A DNA stretch of 64,000 nucleotides from assembly GCA_964648485.1 (NCBI GenBank), contig CAZYOF010000004.1, positions 135,985-199,984 on the forward strand, in the 5' to 3' direction. Within the stretch, counting starts at the first letter, position 1. Every line of letters starts with the position of its first letter. The DNA is from DAIOEK01 sp964648485. Lineage in GTDB: Bacteria > Chloroflexota > Anaerolineae > Anaerolineales > Anaerolineaceae. The notes beneath the pieces were generated by a model, which made no database searches, was not told the DNA's origin, and was given only the letters and a program-made list of their open reading frames with translations. The position numbers and the translations under genes are program-made. Below are positions 17,480-25,879 of the stretch, in pieces.

Positions 17480-19033
17480 ATGAACGAAAACAAGAAAAAA
17501 TCATTCAAATGGTGGGGAATAATACTATTAGGTGTTTATCCGATTATTTCGTTATATCAACTAAATATTGCTGAGATTGGGATTATCTATATAATCCGAC
17601 CATTGATAGCCGGTATTGTGTTTACATTCATCGCATATGGTCTGTTTTTTCTGTTGTTCAAGCATCAGGGGAAAGCGTTTATTACTTCATTTATCACCTC
17701 CATCATTTTGACAAGTTATGGCGCATTGTATAACCTGATTAATGGATGGCAATTTGGAATGTGGATTTTCGGACGGCATAGATTTCTTGTCTTTATTGTA
17801 ATGCTTGTCCTTCTTGGGATAATATGGGGGATTTCAAAAATCAAAACTCCCGTAATTTCGAATCTGGAGAAAATCGCAGCCATGATTTGTATCATTATGG
17901 TTGTTCTTCCGATTTTTCAAATAAGTTTACATTATCAGAAAATTCGATTTCCCGATTCCTCGAGAATTAACAATAAAGCAGTGATTTCAACAGCGCCAAA
18001 TAATCATCCAGATGTTTACTATTTTCTTTTAGACAGCTATGCTCGCGAAGATTATATTAAATCAAAAATGGACTACGATAATTCTGGATTTATCAGTCAA
18101 CTGGAGATGCGTGGGTTCCAGGTGGTAGATTGTAGTCTTAGCAATTTCACTGCAACCCGGCTTTCGTTAAGTAGCTCTCTGAATTTGGATTATGTTCAAA
18201 ATCTGGATGATAGCCTATCGCCTTCCAACAAAGATGCCTCAATTCTTGATCCGTATATTCAAAAGAGCAAAGTTGTGAAGTATTTTGAAGATTTAGGCTA
18301 CACAACCATTGCTTATGAGACAGGTTATCCATTTACAGAATTAACAAATTCTGACTACTACATCAGATCAATTGCGAATCCTATTGCTCTTCCATACATT
18401 ACTGAATTCGAAGCTCTTGTAATGAATAACACCATTCTTGCCGCTACCCACAATATTCCTTTTATAGAAAAAAAACTTGGGTTAAGTTTTCCCTACAAAA
18501 GTAAATATAATCGGCAAAAGTTTATTTTGAATAACATTTCATCAACGCTTGATATACCTGGACCGAAATTCTATTTTATCCACCTGGTAACAAATCACCG
18601 ACCATATATCTTTGATTCTGACGGGTCAATTCTTACTGATAAGAATTATTATCTTAATGATGGTGTACCAATAGATGATAATTATTACATTTCAGGTTAT
18701 CAGAAATCTTTAGATTTTACCAACCCTCAGATAATCACTAATGTTGATAAAATCATTTATGCCAGTAAAGTAAAACCGATTATTCTTTTGCAGGGGGATC
18801 ACGGGGTCAGATCTCCCGGAAGAATTAGTATCTTCCTTTCGGTTTACGGGCTATCTGAAAATACCATTTTGCCTGAAAACCTTTCACCGGTAAATCTATT
18901 CAGGTTTGTTTTTAATGATAGGTTTGGAGAAAATTATCCGTTGCTTCCTAATCATTACTATTCATCTAACGTAAACAAAGATCCATTTAATTTTGAAGAA
19001 TTTCCTGTTACTGATCCTTGTAAAATCTATTGA
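17480..19033 (+). CDS. LtaS-like membrane enzyme of the alkaline phosphatase/sulfatase superfamily (paralogue 3)
   Basis: A 517-residue protein. Membrane block at 11-150 with FGRHRFL (98-104). Outer domain starts at PDVYYFLLDSYAR (Asp185). NFTATRLSLSSS carries the candidate nucleophile Thr226, with Cys218 just before it. TNHRPYIF (from 371) and GDHG (439-442) follow, and the tail has LSPVNLFRFVFN and a terminal-region Cys (DPCKIY). Base composition is more A/T-rich than in neighbouring genes, with many Ile/Asn/Lys codons. The downstream GT2 begins at or just after the stop, so it may be paired with that enzyme. Substrate unknown; the transferase reading rests on the conserved Thr and the absence of a formylglycine motif. 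Confidence 0.8.
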   Translation: MNENKKKSFKWWGIILLGVYPIISLYQLNIAEIGIIYIIRPLIAGIVFTFIAYGLFFLLFKHQGKAFITSFITSIILTSYGALYNLINGWQFGMWIFGRHRFLVFIVMLVLLGIIWGISKIKTPVISNLEKIAAMICIIMVVLPIFQISLHYQKIRFPDSSRINNKAVISTAPNNHPDVYYFLLDSYAREDYIKSKMDYDNSGFISQLEMRGFQVVDCSLSNFTATRLSLSSSLNLDYVQNLDDSLSPSNKDASILDPYIQKSKVVKYFEDLGYTTIAYETGYPFTELTNSDYYIRSIANPIALPYITEFEALVMNNTILAATHNIPFIEKKLGLSFPYKSKYNRQKFILNNISSTLDIPGPKFYFIHLVTNHRPYIFDSDGSILTDKNYYLNDGVPIDDNYYISGYQKSLDFTNPQIITNVDKIIYASKVKPIILLQGDHGVRSPGRISIFLSVYGLSENTILPENLSPVNLFRFVFNDRFGENYPLLPNHYYSSNVNKDPFNFEEFPVTDPCKIY

Positions 19034-19038
19034 AGACA

Positions 19039-19986
19039 ATGAATAATCTTCCTGTATGTTCAGTAGTTATCCGCGCGTTCAATGAAGAGAAATACATTGA
19101 ACGACTTTTTGTGGGAATTCAACAACAGACTATTAAACAAGTTGAAATAATATTGGTGGATTCTGGCTCAACAGATCGCACATTGGAAATAGCTTCTCGC
19201 TATCAGGTAAAGATAGTTCAGATTAAACCTGAAGATTTTACTTTTGGTAGATCATTAAATATGGGCATTTCTCAAGCGAATGCCGATTTAGTTGTCATGG
19301 CAAGTGCACATGTCTATCCAGTTTATCCTGACTGGCTAGAATCTCTGATTAAACCATTTGAATCATCTAAGGTTGCATTAACATACGGCAAGCAAAGAGG
19401 TTACGATGGTAGTAAATTTTCAGAACACCAAATCTTTGCGCAGTGGTTCCCCGATTCGCATTACCCAGATCAAACCTACCCATTCTGTAACAACGCCAAT
19501 GCAGCTATCCGTAGGGCATTATGGATCGAGAATCAATATGATGAAATGCTTCCCGGCTTGGAAGATATCGATTGGGCGAACCGCATGATCCTTCAGGGTA
19601 AAACAATTCAATATGTCCCTGAAGCTGAGATCATTCATATTCACAATGAAACTCCGGTTGGCGTTGGAAACCGCTATTTGCGGGAAGCCATGGCATTTAA
19701 AAAGATATTTCCTCAAGAACGTTTTGGATTGTGGGATTTATTTCGTCTAACCTGGGTAAACATCCTGCATGATTTTCGAATTGCCCGCGAACAAGGTATG
19801 ATATCGGGCGTTTGGAGAGAGATTATCTGGTTCCGGGTGATGCAGTTCTGGGGAACTTATCGTGGCTATCGCCAATCTGGACCATTAACATGGCATTTGC
19901 GTAAGCGTTTTTATTATCCTGGAGATATGGATACCAATCATAAAAAATCTAGCCGAAAAATTCAACCAATTCAGTATAATGAGTAA
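19039..19986 (+). CDS. GT2 family glycosyltransferase
   Basis: A 315-residue soluble GT-A enzyme: SVVIRAFNEE near the N-terminus, nucleotide-binding DSGSTDRT (41-48), then FGRSLNMG and a later LEDIDWANRM, which matches the ED-type acceptor/base motif. The pattern with NNANAAIRR is like rhamnosyltransferase-type GT2 proteins. The frame is open from a TTG at 19030 that overlaps the previous stop; I prefer ATG 19039. It probably adds a sugar to the lipid-linked repeat in the cytoplasm. The donor nucleotide sugar is not identifiable. Confidence 0.82.
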   Translation: MNNLPVCSVVIRAFNEEKYIERLFVGIQQQTIKQVEIILVDSGSTDRTLEIASRYQVKIVQIKPEDFTFGRSLNMGISQANADLVVMASAHVYPVYPDWLESLIKPFESSKVALTYGKQRGYDGSKFSEHQIFAQWFPDSHYPDQTYPFCNNANAAIRRALWIENQYDEMLPGLEDIDWANRMILQGKTIQYVPEAEIIHIHNETPVGVGNRYLREAMAFKKIFPQERFGLWDLFRLTWVNILHDFRIAREQGMISGVWREIIWFRVMQFWGTYRGYRQSGPLTWHLRKRFYYPGDMDTNHKKSSRKIQPIQYNE

Positions 19987-20003
19987 AAAAGTGAGTTAAC
20001 CGC

Positions 20004-20684
20004 ATGGCTGAAAAAAGAATCGCTGCATTAATTCCAATGCGTCATCACTCTCAACGGGTGCCAGGTAAGAATTATCGTCCGATGGTGGGGAAACCATTGT
20101 TTATGCATATACTGGATTCTCTCATGAGGGTACCGGAGATTGAGAAGATTGCTATCGATACCGACAGCCCAATTATTCTTGAGATCCTTGAAAAAGATTA
20201 CCCTAAAGTAATAAAAATCGAGAGACCTGTATATTTACAAGCGGATGATATTCCAATGAACGAAATCCTAATGTATGACATCAGCCAGTTAAATGCAGAT
20301 TTTTACATGCAAACCCATTCCACCAATCCATTGTTAAAATCTGAGACAATATCCAAAGCATTGAACACTTTTCTGGCTAAATATCCTGCATATGATTCCA
20401 TGTTTAGTGTTACCCGTCGCCAGGTTAGATATTGGGATGAACTGGGCAGAGCGATCAATCATAACCCCGCGATTCTTATTCGGACTCAAGATTTACCTCC
20501 AGTCTATGAAGAGAATTCCTGTTTTTATGTTTTCACTAAATCAAGTCTGGAAACCAAGCGTAATCGATTAGGTAATCGACCGCTAATGTATGAAATTTCC
20601 CCTGAAGAAGCATGGGATGTGGATGAAGAGATCGATTTTAAGATGGCAGAACTTATGCTTTCATTAAGGAATGCTAATCAATAA
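20004..20684 (+). CDS. acylneuraminate cytidylyltransferase-like nucleotidyltransferase
   Basis: A 226-residue single-domain protein with the CTP-binding segment IPMRHHSQRVPGKN (10-23), related to but different from the usual IPARxGSKGIPxKN. AIDTDSP and QTHSTNPLL match the second half of the NeuA/KdsB fold, and WDVDEEIDF at the end is the metal-binding ending of the family. It has no HAD domain, unlike the other homologue at 5129. It may activate a second acidic sugar or a phosphorylated non-sugar group with CTP. The two genes after the next LtaS-like gene (hydroxyacid dehydrogenase and SDR) could make its substrate. Substrate open. Confidence 0.8.
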   Translation: MAEKRIAALIPMRHHSQRVPGKNYRPMVGKPLFMHILDSLMRVPEIEKIAIDTDSPIILEILEKDYPKVIKIERPVYLQADDIPMNEILMYDISQLNADFYMQTHSTNPLLKSETISKALNTFLAKYPAYDSMFSVTRRQVRYWDELGRAINHNPAILIRTQDLPPVYEENSCFYVFTKSSLETKRNRLGNRPLMYEISPEEAWDVDEEIDFKMAELMLSLRNANQ

Positions 20685-20800
20685 AAATTTCTGCAGGGTT
20701 ATAATTTATGAACTCTCAATGATAGCTATTAAATCGACTAGCTATCAGGAAATTATGGCTGTTGAATAATAATCATTAGTCAGAAAGAATAAAAAAATTA
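20685..20800 (+). other. intergenic gap with a short inverted repeat
   Basis: This is one of the few gaps above 100 bases inside the glycan locus. It holds a 7-bp inverted repeat, GATAGCT at 20721-20727 and AGCTATC at 20740-20746, with a 12-base loop and no T-run, so it is not a convincing terminator. A TATAAT occurs at 20700-20705 without a matching -35 box. A secondary promoter ahead of paralogue 4 is possible but weak. Confidence 0.35.
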
Positions 20801-22327
20801 ATGCGTCAATCACGAACGTTCCACTGGTTTTTATACCCTTTTTTACTGGCACTTTATCCACCGGTTTCTTTGTTCTCTGCCAATTTAGGGCAAGTGGGCA
20901 TCGAAAAGGTCATATTCCCTTTAGCATTTTCGATTAGTGTAGCAGTCTTGGTCTGTCTATTATTTTTCATATTTGTAAAGGATATCGAAAAAACTGCATT
21001 GTTATCTTCAGTATTTCTGGTATCTTTTTTTTCCTACGGACATTTTTATGGGTTGGTGGAAGGCTACTCACTTGGAGATTTGATTATAGGCAGGCATCGC
21101 TTTCTGGTGGTGATATGGGTCATTATCAGTGTTATGATCCTCGCTGGGATCTTACGACTCAGTAATATACCTGTGCAACTTCATAAAATGGTTACGATTT
21201 TTGCTGTTGCCCTCTTGATCATGCCTGTAATTCAAATCACTTTATCCCTGGGAAATTCCACTAAGGCAGTCGTTTCAAGCGAATCAGGAGAATCTCAGGA
21301 TATTCAATTATCGCAGGGATATAAACCAGATATTTACTACATTATCCTGGATACTTACACCAGAAGTGATATTTTAAGAGATGAATATGGGTATGATAAT
21401 TCGGAATTTATAAACTACTTAAGAAATACTGGTTTTTACGTTGCTGATTGTGCCAAAGCTAACTACAATCAGACAAATCTCTCATTGTACCTGTCGTTAA
21501 ATATGGATTATCTTGCCAATCCAGGCGATTTTGAAGATATCAGCCTGGGGCGTGGTATTCGTTATAATGCAGCTCGGCTAAAGTTAGAAGAATTGGGTTA
21601 CAAAACGGTGGCATTCGAAACCGGTTATAACTTCACTGAATGGTTTAATGCTAATTATTATTTTCTTCCAACTAGTTCGGCACTTGGTACGCAGTCTGTT
21701 TTAAGCAGGCTGGGTAGTTTTGATATCATGTTCCTTCGCAACACATTTCTGGCTCCAGTTGTGGATGCGAATATTCAAAAGGCGAATTATGCAGAAGAAT
21801 CCTACCGGCGAGCTGTAACCCTGTTTACACTGGAGAAGCTCAAGGAAGTGCCGCAAATTACCGGTCCCAAGCTGGTATTTGTCCATCTGAGTATTAATCA
21901 TCCTCCATTTGTTTTTGATGCATCTGGAGGAGCAAACCCTGATTTGATTAAAGTAATCAAACCAAAAACAGAAAACGATGCATACTACAAAGGGTATCGG
22001 GGAACATTTCCATTTACCGATGTTAAGATGAAAGAGGTTGTTAATACCATTATTGAAAATTCAAAACAACCTCCAGTGATCATTCTGCAAGGCGATCATG
22101 GACCGGAAAGAGTTGGTTCAAGTAAACATTATGAAATACTTAATGCACTCTACCTTCCCGGTGTGGATTACAGTGATTTATACCCAACTCTTTCACCAAT
22201 AAATACATTTCGAATTGTAATGAATAAATATTTCGGGCAAAATTATCAACTTCTCCCTGATCAATCTTATTCATCGCGCCCGGGCGAATTAACTCATATG
22301 ATACCCATTCAGTGCCCGGCAGATTAA
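20801..22327 (+). CDS. LtaS-like membrane enzyme of the alkaline phosphatase/sulfatase superfamily (paralogue 4)
   Basis: A 508-residue protein. Membrane helices fill 9-150 with IGRHRFL at 97-102. The outer domain begins at PDIYYIILDTYTR (Asp184). NYNQTNLSLYLS carries candidate nucleophile Thr225 and Cys217 lies eight residues before. INHPPFVF (from 365) and GDHG (431-434) are present, and the C-terminus has SPINTFRIVMN and a Cys in the last six residues. It is preceded by a 116-base gap and followed within 8 bases by the 2-hydroxyacid dehydrogenase. As in the paralogues, the domain order is that of lipoteichoic acid synthase, and a group-transfer role on the polymer is inferred. Confidence 0.8.
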   Translation: MRQSRTFHWFLYPFLLALYPPVSLFSANLGQVGIEKVIFPLAFSISVAVLVCLLFFIFVKDIEKTALLSSVFLVSFFSYGHFYGLVEGYSLGDLIIGRHRFLVVIWVIISVMILAGILRLSNIPVQLHKMVTIFAVALLIMPVIQITLSLGNSTKAVVSSESGESQDIQLSQGYKPDIYYIILDTYTRSDILRDEYGYDNSEFINYLRNTGFYVADCAKANYNQTNLSLYLSLNMDYLANPGDFEDISLGRGIRYNAARLKLEELGYKTVAFETGYNFTEWFNANYYFLPTSSALGTQSVLSRLGSFDIMFLRNTFLAPVVDANIQKANYAEESYRRAVTLFTLEKLKEVPQITGPKLVFVHLSINHPPFVFDASGGANPDLIKVIKPKTENDAYYKGYRGTFPFTDVKMKEVVNTIIENSKQPPVIILQGDHGPERVGSSKHYEILNALYLPGVDYSDLYPTLSPINTFRIVMNKYFGQNYQLLPDQSYSSRPGELTHMIPIQCPAD

Positions 22328-22335
22328 GGACCTAA

Positions 22336-23310
22336 ATGAAAACAGTACTTATATCCGCTCCTTATATGATCCCATTCCTGGATCGATTCAGACCTGTATT
22401 TCAGAATTACGAAATAGAATTGTTACTTACAGATGTTAAGGAAAGGCTATCTGAGTCTGAACTTTTGCACCTTGCGGGGCAGTTTGATGGAGCCATTTGT
22501 GGTGATGACCGATTTACTGCCAGAGTCATCGAGGCTTGTGCGCCCCGGTTGAAGGTAATCTCCAAATGGGGAACAGGGATCGATTCAATCAATCAAGCTG
22601 CGGCAGCAAAATTTGGAGTTCAGGTGAGGAGAACTCCAAACGCTTTTACTGTGCCTGTTTCGGATTCAGTTTTGGGGTATATTTTGGCTTTTGCGCGGCG
22701 CCAGCCATGGATGGACCGCTATATGAAAGAAAGGCAGTGGGAAAAAATTCCAGGAAGAGCATTATCTGAATGTTCACTGGGGGTGATTGGCGTGGGGAAT
22801 ATTGGAAAAGCAGTGATTCGAAAAGCCAGAGCATTTGGTATGAGATGCTACGGAAATGATATTATTGAAATTGATCCTGATTTCATTTCTGCAAATGATG
22901 TTGAAATGACATCTTTGGAAGATATGATAAGTAAAGTTGATTTTCTAAGCGTCAATTGTGATTTGAACCCGGGAAGTTTTCATCTGATTAATTCTGAACG
23001 GTTGTCAGGCTGCAAGCACGGATGTGTTTTAATCAATACTGCACGCGGACCAATTGTGGATGAGGCTGCCCTGATTGAGGCTCTCGAGTCTGGAATATTG
23101 GCAGGAGCAGGTTTAGACGTGTTTGAAGTGGAACCACTACCTGAAACGAGTCCATTGATAAAAATGGAACAGGTAATGCTGGCTCCCCATAATTCAAACT
23201 CAAGCCCGGCAGCGTGGGAAAAAGTGCATTGGAATACGATCAGGAACCTGTTGGAGGGATTAAATATTCCCTGTTCTGATCTGGTAAAGTATCAGGAACC
23301 TGGAGAGTGA
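22336..23310 (+). CDS. D-isomer-specific 2-hydroxyacid dehydrogenase (phosphoglycerate dehydrogenase-like)
   Basis: A 324-residue NAD-dependent enzyme: Rossmann motif GVGNIG (152-157), catalytic Arg237 in NTARGPIVDE, Glu266 in FEVEPLP and His285 in APHNSN. It lacks the C-terminal ACT or ASB regulatory domains of SerA, so it is the short form. The expected reaction is reversible oxidation of a D-2-hydroxyacid or phosphorylated hydroxyacid. Lying between a cytidylyltransferase-linked LtaS-like gene and an SDR in a glycan locus, it is more likely to make an unusual hydroxyacid or sugar-acid substituent (glycerate- or lactate-like) than serine. That role is inference. Confidence 0.85.
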   Translation: MKTVLISAPYMIPFLDRFRPVFQNYEIELLLTDVKERLSESELLHLAGQFDGAICGDDRFTARVIEACAPRLKVISKWGTGIDSINQAAAAKFGVQVRRTPNAFTVPVSDSVLGYILAFARRQPWMDRYMKERQWEKIPGRALSECSLGVIGVGNIGKAVIRKARAFGMRCYGNDIIEIDPDFISANDVEMTSLEDMISKVDFLSVNCDLNPGSFHLINSERLSGCKHGCVLINTARGPIVDEAALIEALESGILAGAGLDVFEVEPLPETSPLIKMEQVMLAPHNSNSSPAAWEKVHWNTIRNLLEGLNIPCSDLVKYQEPGE

Positions 23311-23312
23311 AG

Positions 23313-24077
23313 ATGACCAATCAATCGATGACAGTACTGATAACAGGTGCTTCCGGAGGGGTTGGTCGCGCTACTGTGAAACTATTCTCTCAAAAAGGGT
23401 GGCGCGTGATTGGTGTTGACCGCTCATTAGAGGCGGAAGATTTTCCTGTAGATGGATTATTTATTCAGGCTGATATTTCCAACCCGGAGGATATTCGAAG
23501 AGTATATGATGACACTTTTCGTTTCTCTCAATCTCTGAACGCTGTTGTAAACAATGCCGCCTACCAGGTTGTAAAACCCATTTTGGATACATCCGTTGAA
23601 GAATGGGATGCAGTGATGACTTCCAATTTGCGTTCCGTTTTTCTTGGCGCGAAATTGGCACACCCATTGATAAAAAACGCAGGTGGTGGATCCATTGTAA
23701 ATGTATCATCGGTGCATGCAGTTGCTACCTCTGCAAATATTGCAGCATATGCAGCCAGTAAAGGCGGCATGCTTGCATTAACTCGCGCAATGGCAATTGA
23801 ATTTGCCCAGGATAACATCCGGGTAAATGCGATTTTGCCTGGAGCGGTTGATACTCCTATGCTTCGGGCGGGTTTGAATCGTGGACATCTGGATGGAGGT
23901 AATGTAACAGACCGACTGGAGAATCTCGCAAGAAAAACTGTAAACGGAAGGATAGGTCAACCAGCAGAGATCGCTTCAGCAATATATTTCCTCTCGGATA
24001 GTTCACAATCTTCCTTTATGACAGGACAAGCACTTGTTGTTGACGGCGGCGCGACAGCGCGATTGAGTACAGAATGA
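23313..24077 (+). CDS. short-chain dehydrogenase/reductase (SDR)
   Basis: A classical 254-residue SDR with TGASGGVG (11-18), NNAA, Ser133 and the catalytic Tyr146/Lys150 (YAASK), ending in the usual DGGAT. I chose ATG 23313, which has GGAG 7 bases ahead; a GTG at 23307 is an in-frame alternative overlapping the preceding stop. The 3' end overlaps the next gene by ATGA. Together with the hydroxyacid dehydrogenase it could convert one carbon chain by two redox steps. Substrate unknown. Confidence 0.85.
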   Translation: MTNQSMTVLITGASGGVGRATVKLFSQKGWRVIGVDRSLEAEDFPVDGLFIQADISNPEDIRRVYDDTFRFSQSLNAVVNNAAYQVVKPILDTSVEEWDAVMTSNLRSVFLGAKLAHPLIKNAGGGSIVNVSSVHAVATSANIAAYAASKGGMLALTRAMAIEFAQDNIRVNAILPGAVDTPMLRAGLNRGHLDGGNVTDRLENLARKTVNGRIGQPAEIASAIYFLSDSSQSSFMTGQALVVDGGATARLSTE

Positions 24078-24889
24078 GTTCAATTAAACAGACCCTGAAA
24101 CACTGGATACCTGACCCGGTTAAACCTGTTGCTAAGCAGACTTATGATGCCATGATGAGGTTACCGGGGGTGCCTGATGCTTACTTGCACCCCTGGCGCC
24201 AGGAAAGCATCAAGCGTATAAGAAGATTTCATAACATCCATCGCGGTGAACGGTGTTTCATAATCGGAAATGGACCAAGTCTTAAAAAAACTGATCTGCA
24301 TCTACTAAAAAAAGAATACACCTTTGGAATGAATAGGCTTTACCTGGCATTTCCTGATATGGGTTTTTCCACTACTTACTACACATCGATGAATGACCTG
24401 GTTGTGGAGCAGTGCGCCAAGGATATTTCTGCATTAAAAATCCCCAAGTTCTTATCCTGGCGCGCAAAGAAGTGGATCATACCAGATGATAATACCCATT
24501 TCATCTATTCAACATACACAGGCCCGCGCTTCAGCCGTGATGTAACCCGACGGGTGTGGGAAAGTGCAACTGTCACCTATGTGGCGCTACAATTAGCGTA
24601 TTACATGGGTTTCTCAACAGTTATCCTGATTGGAGTGGACCATAACTTTGTCACGCAGGGAGCACCCAATACAACCATTACATCTCTGGGGGATGACCCT
24701 AACCATTTCAGCCCGAATTACTTTGGAAAGGGATTCCGCTGGCAGCTACCTGACCTTGATACATCTGAAATAGGCTATCAAATGGCAAAGAATGCTTTTG
24801 CAAGCGATAACCGGCAGGTTCTTGACGCGACTGTTGATGGAAAACTTACCATTTTCCCAAAAGTAGATTACAACGGTTTGTTCGCTTAA
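24074..24889 (+). CDS. DUF115/MptE-like protein, possible glycosyltransferase-type enzyme
   Basis: A 271-residue soluble protein. After a basic N-terminus it has FIIGNGPSLKKTDL (63-76), the hallmark loop of the MptE-like/DUF115 group, whose fold and GNGPSL loop resemble GT42 sialyltransferases. Later segments are YYTSMNDLV, VTYVALQLAYYMGF and ILIGVDHNFV, the last being the second half of the nucleotide-binding site. MptE itself is a pterin diphosphokinase in archaea, which makes no sense in this setting. In a locus with two CMP-sugar synthetase homologues, a CMP-sugar-using transferase is the attractive alternative, though only inferred. It starts by ATGA overlap with the SDR. Confidence 0.6.
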   Translation: MSSIKQTLKHWIPDPVKPVAKQTYDAMMRLPGVPDAYLHPWRQESIKRIRRFHNIHRGERCFIIGNGPSLKKTDLHLLKKEYTFGMNRLYLAFPDMGFSTTYYTSMNDLVVEQCAKDISALKIPKFLSWRAKKWIIPDDNTHFIYSTYTGPRFSRDVTRRVWESATVTYVALQLAYYMGFSTVILIGVDHNFVTQGAPNTTITSLGDDPNHFSPNYFGKGFRWQLPDLDTSEIGYQMAKNAFASDNRQVLDATVDGKLTIFPKVDYNGLFA

Positions 24890-24912
24890 CCGGCAAGCCT
24901 GGAAATGCATTT

Positions 24913-25869
24913 ATGGAGCAACCTCGGATCAGTATCGTAATTAATTCTTTCAATCAAGCCACTTACCTGGAACAGACAATCCTTTCTGTTCTGGAGCAGG
25001 GTTACGAAAATTACGAAATTTTGCTGGTGGATGGAGGATCTACAGACGGAAGCCTGGATATCATTAGAAAATACTGCAATAAATTTGCTTGGTGGGTATC
25101 TGAACCAGACCAGGGTCAGGGGGATGGGATTAATAAGGGATTATGCCGAGCATCGGGAACCATTGTGGCGTGGTTAAATTCAGATGACTACTATACTCCG
25201 AATACGCTAAAGAAGGTTGCGTCTGCATACAATAAAAATAAGAATGCCGCATTATGGTATGGCGATGTTATAGCGGTGGATGAAACCGGGAAACCATTTC
25301 ATAATATTCCATGTGCACAATACAGCTTAATTGATTTGATGAAGTTTAAAATAATCAACCAGCCAGCTGTTTTTATGAATGGAACGGCATTAAGGGAATC
25401 GGGTTACCTGGATCCGTCTTATCATTATCTCTTGGATCATCACCTTTGGCTGCGGATCGCTGCAAATGGTCCTATGTTCTATTCCCCTGAAATTTGGGCA
25501 GCAGGCAGATTTCACGAAGATGCAAAAAATATTGCCAACGCAGAACTTTTTGGTAGGGATGCATATCGGATTGCTGAATGGTTAATTACAGATGCATCAT
25601 ATAAGGAAATATCTTTGCCAATAAAAAAATCTATCCAGGCAGGAGCACATAGAATCAATGCGCGTTACCTGCTTGAAGCTGATAAACCCGTAAAAGCACT
25701 CAAAGGATATTGGAATGGAATGTTAGCGGATCCAGCTATTGTGTTACCTGAATTTCACAGAATGCTCTATTGTCTGTTCGCAATTATTGGATTAAAACCA
25801 TTAAAATCTCTCTACTTATCACTGCGCCGGTTCTTGCAACCAGTTAAAACCGATTCAAATTCATCATAG
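24913..25869 (+). CDS. GT2 family glycosyltransferase
   Basis: A 318-residue GT-A enzyme: SIVINSFNQATYLE near the N-terminus, DGGSTDGS (40-47), EPDQGQGDGINKG and the metal-binding NSDD (89-92). LDHHLWLRIA near residue 175 gives the usual acceptor-side acidic/aromatic block. It closely resembles the GT2 at 31917 in motif order and spacing, so they are paralogues. A Gln-Gly in DQGQGD replaces the more common DQGQTDA. Cytoplasmic assembly of the repeat unit is the expected role. Confidence 0.82.
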   Translation: MEQPRISIVINSFNQATYLEQTILSVLEQGYENYEILLVDGGSTDGSLDIIRKYCNKFAWWVSEPDQGQGDGINKGLCRASGTIVAWLNSDDYYTPNTLKKVASAYNKNKNAALWYGDVIAVDETGKPFHNIPCAQYSLIDLMKFKIINQPAVFMNGTALRESGYLDPSYHYLLDHHLWLRIAANGPMFYSPEIWAAGRFHEDAKNIANAELFGRDAYRIAEWLITDASYKEISLPIKKSIQAGAHRINARYLLEADKPVKALKGYWNGMLADPAIVLPEFHRMLYCLFAIIGLKPLKSLYLSLRRFLQPVKTDSNSS

Positions 25870-25879
25870 GACTCTCTTC

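Noticed and set aside
6369..22327. Calling the large membrane enzymes true sulfatases paired with the sulfotransferases
   Set aside because: None has the CxPxR/SxPxR formylglycine signature and no formylglycine-generating enzyme gene is seen; the membrane block and conserved Thr fit LtaS-type transferases.
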